Assembly (NCBI GenBank): GCA_022511285.1
Contig: JAFLRW010000131.1
Location: 1 to 5,323 of the forward strand
From: Duncaniella sp.
GTDB lineage: Bacteria; Bacteroidota; Bacteroidia; Bacteroidales; Muribaculaceae
Length of the DNA stretch: 5,323 nucleotides
Reading direction: 5' to 3'
Shown here piece after piece: positions 1-5,323 of the stretch (position 1 is the first letter of the stretch; each line of letters starts with the position of its first letter). The notes beneath the pieces are model-generated. The model was not told the origin of the DNA and did no database searches. It worked only from the letters and a program-made list of their open reading frames with translations. The translations under genes and the position numbers were made by a program.

Positions 1-93
1 GTCAACTCATTGGACAAGGCCACTGACGAAGAGCGCGCACTCCTCTATGAGACACTCACATCCAGACTCGGCATCAAACTCCCGCAACAGTAA
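1..93 (+). CDS. C-terminal end of an unidentified protein (5' truncated)
   Basis: Frame 1 is open from the first base to a TAA at 91-93, giving 30 residues of a longer protein that begins left of the window. The visible tail is hydrophilic and charged, with an Asp-Glu-Glu-Arg stretch followed by a probably helical Leu/Tyr/Glu segment and a Lys-Leu-Pro-Gln-Gln end. It shows no motif I can assign and no membrane segment. The main support that it is a real gene is the junction: its TAA shares a base with the ATG of the Stealth gene (TAATG), typical of translationally coupled genes in one operon. Its function cannot be given from this fragment; a role in glycan or envelope synthesis would be a guess from position alone. 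Confidence 0.72.
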   Translation, partial: VNSLDKATDEERALLYETLTSRLGIKLPQQ

Positions 94-1070
94 TGGCTAC
101 AGAACCGTTTCCAATAGATTTTGTTGTGACGTGGGTGGACGGCAACGACCCTGAGCATCGACGCAAGCGGCTCATATATGCTACGGGCAGTGAGAGCCTC
201 CACAATGATGTGGGGGGAGAGACACGCTATCGCTCTGTTGGCGAAATTGCGTTTTGCATCGGTTCGATATTGCGTTTCGCGCCGTTTGTCCGAAAGATTT
301 TCATAGTAACAGATCAGCAGAATCCTCACCTCGAGGCTTTTGTAGCCCACAACTTTCCCGACAACAGCACCCCGATTGAGATTGTTGACCACACGGTTAT
401 ATTTCGTGGCTACGAACAGTATCTGCCCACATTTAATTCCGTGGCAATCGAGACTATGCTTTGGCGCATTCCGGGGCTGTCGGAGCACTATGTGTATATG
501 AACGATGACTTTTCAATCATCTCACCTGTGGGCCGGGGGGATTTTTTTGACGAATCAGGCATTCCAGTCTCATATTCATACTGGCACAGCACGGTGACGG
601 CTCGGCTCATGCGCTTCCTGCGCAGACGTAAGGATGGGCACAAGAAACTGCGTTTTCGTGACACGATGCTGAATGCAGCCGATGTGTTAGGGTCAAATAG
701 ATTTCTGCGCATCAATCATACCCCTCAGATGATGCTACGCAGTTTCTTTGAAAAATTCTATCAGGAACATCCTGAAGTGATGGAAAACAATATTCGCCAC
801 CGATTCCGGAGCGCCAGTCGCGTGAACGTGCATTGCCTGCAAAGCACAGCTCTGGCCTTGAGTGGCAAATGCCGGATAGAACCCTCACCCCATAAATATA
901 TCTATATACAGCCTCGGCCCGACGGCACATTGGTGGAAAAACAAATACAGCAGATGGAAAAGGCCGGAGCATTGTTCTGCTGCCTTAACTCCCTCGATTT
1001 TGCATCCGAGGAGAGCCGCCGGCAGATATTAGAGGCTATCACAGGCCGGATAGGGATAGAGATTGTGTGA
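93..1070 (+). CDS. Stealth-family sugar-1-phosphate transferase (capsule/surface glycan phosphotransferase)
   Basis: This 325-residue protein belongs to the Stealth family, which transfers hexose-1-phosphate or HexNAc-1-phosphate from a nucleotide sugar to a glycan; relatives include bacterial capsule polymerases and the animal GlcNAc-1-phosphotransferase GNPTAB. Conserved regions appear in order. CR1 is IDFVVTWVDG (residues 8-17). CR2 spans about 44-142 and includes RFAPFVRKIFIVTD, LPTFNSVAIE (111-120), RIPGLSEHYVYMNDDF and the acidic NDD at 137-139. CR3 is about 207-247 (NHTPQMMLRSFFEKF and a following Arg/His-rich stretch). CR4 is about 294-302 and reads CCLNSLD, where I recall CLND as the usual form. 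There is no signal peptide or clear membrane helix, so it is probably cytoplasmic or membrane-peripheral. The ATG overlaps the upstream stop by one base and CR1 begins at residue 8, which fixes the start. Family assignment is firm; donor sugar and acceptor glycan are unknown. Confidence 0.93.
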   Translation: MATEPFPIDFVVTWVDGNDPEHRRKRLIYATGSESLHNDVGGETRYRSVGEIAFCIGSILRFAPFVRKIFIVTDQQNPHLEAFVAHNFPDNSTPIEIVDHTVIFRGYEQYLPTFNSVAIETMLWRIPGLSEHYVYMNDDFSIISPVGRGDFFDESGIPVSYSYWHSTVTARLMRFLRRRKDGHKKLRFRDTMLNAADVLGSNRFLRINHTPQMMLRSFFEKFYQEHPEVMENNIRHRFRSASRVNVHCLQSTALALSGKCRIEPSPHKYIYIQPRPDGTLVEKQIQQMEKAGALFCCLNSLDFASEESRRQILEAITGRIGIEIV

Positions 1071-1075
1071 GAGAA

Positions 1076-1954
1076 ATGAAAAAGTTGTATTATTATCTTA
1101 TAATCGGACTCCTGTATCTGCCTGCGCTATTACCGCTGCGGGTGCTGTATGCTCTGAGCGACTTCATGTATTTTGTCGTTTACAGATTGCTGCACTATCG
1201 AATCAAAGTGGTGCGCAGGAATCTGCGAAATGCATTTCCGGATAGAAGCGAGGATGAGATTGAGCGGATAGAGTGTGGATTTTATCACCATCTATGCGAT
1301 TGCATTGTGGAAACAGTGAAACTGCTCCATATAAGCGATCGAGAGATGATGCAACGAGTGGAGTTGCACAACACAGAGTTTGTGGAGGCAACAGGCGCAG
1401 ACGGTGTGCCTATAATTCTCTTTTTAGGCCATTACGGCAACTGGGAGTGGGTGCCCACCATAGCGATGTATGTGGCGCAACCTCACACTCTCGGCACATT
1501 GTATCGTCCGTTGAAAAACGAAGTGATGGATAGGGTGATGCTGCGGATTCGGTCGCGGTTCAGAGTAGAGCATATCCCGATGCGCAGCGCATACAGGCAA
1601 ATAGTGCAATTAAAAAGCACCGGAAATCCATTTATGATTGGATTTATAGCAGACCAGCGGCCAACAGGTGGCGGCCACCACAACTGGACTGAATTTCTGA
1701 ATCAGGACACGCTATATAATGTTGGTGGGGAGACCATTGGCAATCGCATAGCGGCAAGATACGTATTTCTCGACGTAGAGAAAACACACCGCGGGCACTA
1801 TTCAATGACATTCAGAGAAATGAATCCGAAGCCTCAGGATGGCGAAGAGTATCCCTACACCATTGAGTACTACAGACTTCTTGAAGAGAATATTCGCCGG
1901 GCTCCTGAGTATTGGCTGTGGTCACACAATAGATGGAAAAGAAAGAGACGATAA
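1076..1954 (+). CDS. Lipid A biosynthesis acyltransferase, LpxL/LpxM (HtrB/MsbB) family
   Basis: This 292-residue protein matches the family that adds secondary acyl chains to lipid A at the cytoplasmic face of the inner membrane. Numbering from the ATG at 1076, a hydrophobic N-terminal segment (about 5-40) should anchor it. The catalytic HX4E motif is HYGNWE (119-124), followed by LYRPLKN (142-148), ADQRP (192-196) and the C-terminal APEYWLWSHNRWK (276-288) close to a very basic end. Length is normal for the family. The frame can be extended to a GTG at 1067, overlapping the Stealth stop, but ATG 1076 is preferred because it gives the usual Met-Lys-Lys start before the hydrophobic segment and lies 5 bases after that stop. 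Members in Bacteroidota make mostly penta-acylated lipid A, so this may be the genome's main secondary acyltransferase. LpxL and LpxM roles cannot be separated here, so no symbol is given. Confidence 0.93.
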   Translation: MKKLYYYLIIGLLYLPALLPLRVLYALSDFMYFVVYRLLHYRIKVVRRNLRNAFPDRSEDEIERIECGFYHHLCDCIVETVKLLHISDREMMQRVELHNTEFVEATGADGVPIILFLGHYGNWEWVPTIAMYVAQPHTLGTLYRPLKNEVMDRVMLRIRSRFRVEHIPMRSAYRQIVQLKSTGNPFMIGFIADQRPTGGGHHNWTEFLNQDTLYNVGGETIGNRIAARYVFLDVEKTHRGHYSMTFREMNPKPQDGEEYPYTIEYYRLLEENIRRAPEYWLWSHNRWKRKRR

Positions 1955-3240
1955 ACAGACGCATCCTTGCGCTTGCGCTCCCGGCGGTGGCGAGCAATAT
2001 CACAGTGCCTCTGCTGGGACTATGTGACACGGCTGTGACAGGCCATCTCGGGAAAGCAGCCTATATTGCCGCAATTGCAGCCGGAGGGATGATGCTCAAT
2101 GTGGTGTTTTGGGTGTTCGGCTTTCTGCGTATGGGAACAACAGGGATGACCGCCGAAGCATACGGAGCCAAGGATAACCGGCAGTTGGCGTGTGTCATAT
2201 CCCGCTCAGCGACATTGGCACTATTGGCCGGAGTGATGATAGTAGCTCTCAGCCGGCCTTTAGGAGGATTGCTGCAACATATTATCGGTGCCGAGCCTGA
2301 AGTGGCCGAATTGGCTATTCGTTATTTTGAGATTTGCATTTGGGAGGCTCCGGCACTGTTAGTGACTATGTCAATAGTGGGGTGGCTCATAGGAATGCAA
2401 AACACCGTGCTGCCTATGATAGTATCCGTGTCTGTCAATCTCATTAATGTAATATGCTCGCTTACAGCAGTATTCATCTTAGGATTAGGCTTTGAGGGTG
2501 TGGCATACGGCACCTTGGCTGCCAACTGGATAGGTGTCGGGATAGCCTTGTTGGCCTTGCGCAGATTAGCCGCGGGGCGAAGATTATGGTGCGGACTCAC
2601 AGGGCTCGCCAGCGGTGGATTAAAGCGCTTCTTCAGTGTGAGTGCCGAACTGTTTCTGCGTTCCAGCTGCATAATGATAGTGACAGTGGCAGTGACCTCC
2701 TATGGTGCGCGATTAGGAGATGTCACCCTTGCTATTAACTCCGTTATGATGCAATTTTTCCTGCTATTCTCATATTTCATAGACGGTTTTGCCTTTAGCG
2801 GTGAAGCATTGTGCGGCAAGAGCGCCGGCGCCGAGGATTATCCCGCGCTGTTAGCCTCTGTGAAGGCCATATGCCGTTGGGGCGGAGGGATTGCAGTGGC
2901 CTTCTGCGTGCTTTACTCGCTGTTTCTTATGCCGGCAGTCAATCTGCTGACCGATGTGGCTGAAGTGAGAGCCGGAGTGGGAAACATGAGAGTATTTGTG
3001 GCTCTAATACCACCGGTCTCGGTGGCAGCGTTTCTGTTTGACGGATTCTTTGTGGGGCTCACAGCCACACGGAGAATGTTTGTGACCACTTTCGCCGCTT
3101 CAGCCATATTTTTCGCTATAATGACATTATGTCCAGAGGGGAACAACACCTTATGGATTGCTTTCCTGACGTATCTGACAGTAAGAGGTCTCGGCCTGGC
3201 TTGCCAACTTCCTGCAGTGATAGAACAGCACAAGGGATAA
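1933..3240 (+). CDS. MATE-family efflux transporter, DinF-like
   Basis: This 435-residue integral membrane protein is a MATE exporter, a family that uses Na+ or H+ gradients to expel organic cations, drugs or other amphipathic compounds across the inner membrane. The N-terminus (ILALALPAVASNITVPLLGL, then CDTAVTGHLG) is characteristic of the DinF-type branch; Asp32 in the first helix probably corresponds to the acidic residue used in cation coupling. The rest alternates hydrophobic helices and short loops consistent with 12 membrane segments, in two MatE-type halves (about 10-170 and 230-395). FLRMGTTGMTAEAYGA (64-79) and the FFVGLTATRR loop (372-381) also fit the family. The start lies 22 bases inside the acyltransferase gene, so translation is probably coupled; moving the start downstream would cut into helix 1. 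The substrate is unknown. Its position suggests an envelope-related cargo or a general detoxification role, without proof of either. Confidence 0.93.
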   Translation: MEKKETINRRILALALPAVASNITVPLLGLCDTAVTGHLGKAAYIAAIAAGGMMLNVVFWVFGFLRMGTTGMTAEAYGAKDNRQLACVISRSATLALLAGVMIVALSRPLGGLLQHIIGAEPEVAELAIRYFEICIWEAPALLVTMSIVGWLIGMQNTVLPMIVSVSVNLINVICSLTAVFILGLGFEGVAYGTLAANWIGVGIALLALRRLAAGRRLWCGLTGLASGGLKRFFSVSAELFLRSSCIMIVTVAVTSYGARLGDVTLAINSVMMQFFLLFSYFIDGFAFSGEALCGKSAGAEDYPALLASVKAICRWGGGIAVAFCVLYSLFLMPAVNLLTDVAEVRAGVGNMRVFVALIPPVSVAAFLFDGFFVGLTATRRMFVTTFAASAIFFAIMTLCPEGNNTLWIAFLTYLTVRGLGLACQLPAVIEQHKG

Positions 3241-3262
3241 GGCGCCTGAGCCTTACCCCTTG
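3231..3262. terminator. Hairpin at the convergent MATE/ftsH junction, possible bidirectional terminator
   Basis: An inverted repeat pairs CAAGGG (3231-3236) with CCCTTG (3257-3262) and TAAGGC (3238-3243) with GCCTTA (3250-3255), with one A/C mismatch between the arms and a 6-base loop GCCTGA. The stem contains the MATE stop codon (3238-3240) and lies 20 bases past the ftsH stop. A hairpin in a 42-base gap between converging genes is the expected place for a shared terminator. No T-run follows it on either strand: the plus side continues A-rich, and the minus side continues into the MATE coding end. It therefore lacks the classical intrinsic terminator form, and could instead protect the 3' end of the mRNA. 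Confidence 0.5.
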
Positions 3263-3282
3263 AAAAGAAAATCAAAATATCG

Positions 3283-5323
3283 TCAACCTTTGTATGGTGG
3301 CGGAGTGGGATAATTATCAATAGGAACGGCAGTCTCCGGAGTGTCGGTCGAGTCGGTCGAGTCGGTGGTGCCCGATGCGTCGGAGGTGTCACCACTTGCA
3401 GCCTCTTCTGACTTAGCCCTTGCGGCATCGCGCTCCGCCTGGAGTTTCATAATCTCCTCAGTGCGCGATTTCCATTTGCGCGGGCCAAAAATCGCCTTGA
3501 GATCATCGCTATACATCACCTCCTTGGTGAGAAGAGTCTCAGCGAGTTTGGCATGACCATCTGCATGAGTGCGGATAATCTCCTTTGCACGTTCATACTG
3601 TTCGGTAATGATTCGAGACACCTCGGCATCAATAGCCGTGGCGCGTTCGCCTCCATAAGGTTTAGAGAAACCGTAGGCCTGTCCGGTTGAATCATAATAA
3701 GACACATTGGGAATCTTCTCGCTCATTCCATAGTAGACCACAATAGCGTAAGCCATTTTAGTGACCCTTTCAAGGTCGTTGAGCGCACCGGTCGACACCT
3801 GACCGAGAACGACCTCCTCGGCAGCACGCCCGCCGAGCGCCATACACATTCTGTCAAGCAGCGCTTGAAGGGGTGTAATCTGACGCTCTTCAGGCATATA
3901 CCAAGCCGCGCCAAGCGCCATACCTCGCGGCACGATTGAGACTTTGACCATCTCGTCGGAATATTCGAGGAACCAAGACACAGTGGCGTGGCCCGCTTCG
4001 TGAATAGAAATAGCGCGTTTCTCGTCGGCTGAAATAATCTTAGAAGAGTGTTCAAGACCACAGATGATACGGTCAATAGCCTTCATAAATGAATCACGGT
4101 CAACAGACTTTTTGTCAGCACGCGCGGCAATCAGAGCCGCTTCATTGCAGACATTGGCCAAATCAGCACCTGAGAACCCTGCGGTCTGTCTGGCAATTAT
4201 CTCGACATCGACATCATCAGCCTGCTTGATATTGCGCAGATGGACATTAAGAATCTCCACACGGTCACGCAGTTCCGGCAAATCCACCTGAATCTGACGG
4301 TCAAAGCGTCCGGCTCGAAGGAGAGCCTTGTCAAGGATATCGGCACGGTTAGTGGCGGCAAGCACAATGACACCAGAGTTAGTGGCAAAGCCATCCATCT
4401 CTGTAAGGAGCTGATTGAGCGTATTCTCACGCTCATCATTAGCACCCATATTAGGGTTTTTCCCTCTTGCACGCCCCACGGCGTCAATCTCATCTATGAA
4501 AATAATACAGGGAGCTTTCTCCTGTGCCTGGCGGAAAAGGTCGCGCACACGCGAAGCCCCGACACCGACAAACATTTCAACAAAATCAGAACCTGACATA
4601 GAGAAGAACGGCACACCGGCCTCACCGGCCACAGCTTTAGCAAGCAGCGTTTTGCCTGTTCCCGGAGGGCCAACCAAAAGGGCTCCTTTTGGAATCTTGG
4701 CTCCAATCTCAGTGTAGCGCTGTGGATTGCGAAGGAACTCAACAATCTCTTTGACTTCTGTCTTTGCCTCAGCCAGACCAGCCACATCCTTGAAAGTGAC
4801 ATTAGTGCCCTCGCCGTTTTCAAACACCTTTGCTTTCGACTTGCCCACATTGAACACACCTCCGGGGCCACCGGAACCGGCTCCGCCGCTCATACGCCTC
4901 ATCATGAAGAACCAGAAGGCCACGAGTAGGATAATCGGTCCGAAAGTCCAAAGGATAGAAGTGTAATCAGAAGCCTTCTCATAGTTGACCTCTCCCTTAA
5001 ACTTCCCTTGAGACTTCCACTCGTCAATTTTCTCCTGCAGCTTGTCAGACGACGGAATATCTGTAACAATAGTTGCAACTTTGCCACTGCCGGCTTTGTA
5101 TTGGCTTTCGTGGAAAAGTTTGGCAGCCAACGAATCGGTCAAAGAAGCTTCGGCACGGTTGGTATTAGTAAAGACCGTGATTTTTTTCACGCCGCCGGTC
5201 TCAACATATTCTTCAAACTTGGTGAAGCTTACATCCTTAGTAATCGAATCATTATCGATATACCATATACCGAACAGGAATACTAAGACCAAGGCATAGG
5301 CCCAGAACATATTGAACTGGATG
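3283..5323 (-). CDS. ftsH: ATP-dependent zinc metalloprotease FtsH (N-terminus beyond the window)
   Basis: FtsH is a hexameric, membrane-anchored AAA+ protease that extracts and degrades misfolded or short-lived membrane and cytosolic proteins. Counting from the Met at 5308-5310, membrane helix 1 is about 2-17, a periplasmic domain runs to about 117, and helix 2 is about 118-136, followed by a Gly/Ser-rich linker. The AAA domain has Walker A GPPGTGKT (214-221), pore loop FVGVG (247-251), Walker B IIFIDEID (269-276) and GRFDRQ with arginine fingers R335 and R338. The protease has zinc site HEAGH (437-441) and the probable third ligand D512 in GALNDLER. All catalytic residues are intact. The frame stays open past that Met to the window edge (Ile-Gln-Phe-Asn precedes it) and helix 1 would start immediately, so the true start very likely lies outside. 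The C-terminus ends in a low-complexity Asp/Ser/Thr tail (about 636-660) and PTPPPYKG. It converges with the MATE gene. Confidence 0.98.
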   Translation of the reverse strand, partial: IQFNMFWAYALVLVFLFGIWYIDNDSITKDVSFTKFEEYVETGGVKKITVFTNTNRAEASLTDSLAAKLFHESQYKAGSGKVATIVTDIPSSDKLQEKIDEWKSQGKFKGEVNYEKASDYTSILWTFGPIILLVAFWFFMMRRMSGGAGSGGPGGVFNVGKSKAKVFENGEGTNVTFKDVAGLAEAKTEVKEIVEFLRNPQRYTEIGAKIPKGALLVGPPGTGKTLLAKAVAGEAGVPFFSMSGSDFVEMFVGVGASRVRDLFRQAQEKAPCIIFIDEIDAVGRARGKNPNMGANDERENTLNQLLTEMDGFATNSGVIVLAATNRADILDKALLRAGRFDRQIQVDLPELRDRVEILNVHLRNIKQADDVDVEIIARQTAGFSGADLANVCNEAALIAARADKKSVDRDSFMKAIDRIICGLEHSSKIISADEKRAISIHEAGHATVSWFLEYSDEMVKVSIVPRGMALGAAWYMPEERQITPLQALLDRMCMALGGRAAEEVVLGQVSTGALNDLERVTKMAYAIVVYYGMSEKIPNVSYYDSTGQAYGFSKPYGGERATAIDAEVSRIITEQYERAKEIIRTHADGHAKLAETLLTKEVMYSDDLKAIFGPRKWKSRTEEIMKLQAERDAARAKSEEAASGDTSDASGTTDSTDSTDTPETAVPIDNYPTPPPYKG
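3343..3366. repeat. 9-base tandem repeat in the 3' end of ftsH
   Basis: The unit GTCGGTCGA occurs twice exactly (3343-3351, 3352-3360) and then partially (GTCGGT, 3361-3366). Read on the minus strand it encodes Ser-Thr-Asp repeats in the disordered acidic tail of FtsH. Because the unit is a multiple of three, gain or loss of copies would change tail length without shifting frame. It is short and may simply reflect low-complexity coding. Confidence 0.8.

Noticed and set aside
893..910. TA-rich stretch in the Stealth gene as an internal promoter for the acyltransferase gene
   Set aside because: It does not match the Bacteroidota -7 consensus (TAnnTTTG) with a paired -33 TTG, and it encodes His-Lys-Tyr-Ile-Tyr-Ile in frame.
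712..972. Open frame on the minus strand within the Stealth gene (86 codons), and similar minus-strand frames at 45-488 and 488-715
   Set aside because: They are antisense to a gene with clear family motifs, their translations are Cys/Arg-rich with no recognisable domain, and no start signal supports them.
2822..2831. Perfect 10-base GC palindrome inside the MATE gene
   Set aside because: It encodes ordinary Ala/Gly codons; a single short GC palindrome in coding sequence is not evidence of a site.
2913..3428. Minus-strand frame spanning the MATE 3' end, the junction and the ftsH 3' end
   Set aside because: Its translation is low-complexity Pro/Arg/Thr-rich and overlaps two well-supported genes out of frame.
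4240..4596. Plus-strand open frame of 118 codons opposite the ftsH AAA domain
   Set aside because: It is a shadow of the highly conserved ftsH coding sequence, with no motif of its own.
5181..5187. Run of seven T on the plus strand (A7 in ftsH mRNA) as a programmed frameshift site
   Set aside because: The frame reads Lys-Lys-Ile normally through it, the slippery phase is not the classical one, and FtsH continues uninterrupted afterwards.
1076..5323. Functional link between FtsH and the lipid A acyltransferase, as FtsH controls LpxC in E. coli
   Set aside because: FtsH is convergent, in a separate transcription unit, and LpxC control by FtsH is known from enterobacteria; closeness here is not evidence.

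Overview
The window most resembles a chromosomal segment from a Bacteroidales-type bacterium (Bacteroidota). The main evidence is the minus-strand FtsH, with its Gly/Ser-rich linker after the second membrane helix and the 'ALGAAWYMPEER' signature around the protease core. Two further points agree: coding is extremely compact, and none of the plus-strand starts has a convincing Shine-Dalgarno sequence. Base composition is balanced rather than AT-rich, which would suit a family such as Muribaculaceae, but that narrower placement is only a guess.

Layout: positions 1-3240 hold a plus-strand gene train: (i) the last 30 codons of an unidentified protein; (ii) a complete 325-residue Stealth-family sugar-phosphate transferase whose ATG overlaps the preceding stop (TAATG); (iii) a 292-residue LpxL/LpxM-type lipid A acyltransferase starting 5 bases after the previous stop; (iv) a 435-residue MATE-family (DinF-like) transporter starting 22 bases inside the acyltransferase gene. 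The spacing and overlaps argue for one polycistronic, translationally coupled unit. Positions 3241-3282 are the only non-coding gap; a strong hairpin sits at the convergent junction and includes the transporter's stop codon. Positions 3283-5323 are minus-strand ftsH, complete at its C-terminus and running off the right edge at its N-terminus.

The plus-strand genes share an envelope theme. The acyltransferase should add a secondary acyl chain to lipid A, the Stealth protein should transfer a sugar phosphate onto a surface glycan, and the transporter is an inner-membrane exporter of unknown substrate. A joint role in making or decorating LPS or a capsule-like glycan is an inference from position. 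FtsH is a separate housekeeping unit for inner-membrane protein quality control.

I found no RNA gene, mobile element, CRISPR array or clear sign of recent transfer, and no strong case for an undescribed system. The most interesting points are the tight Stealth/acyltransferase/MATE linkage, a variant Stealth CR4 motif, and a 9-base tandem repeat in the low-complexity tail of FtsH.
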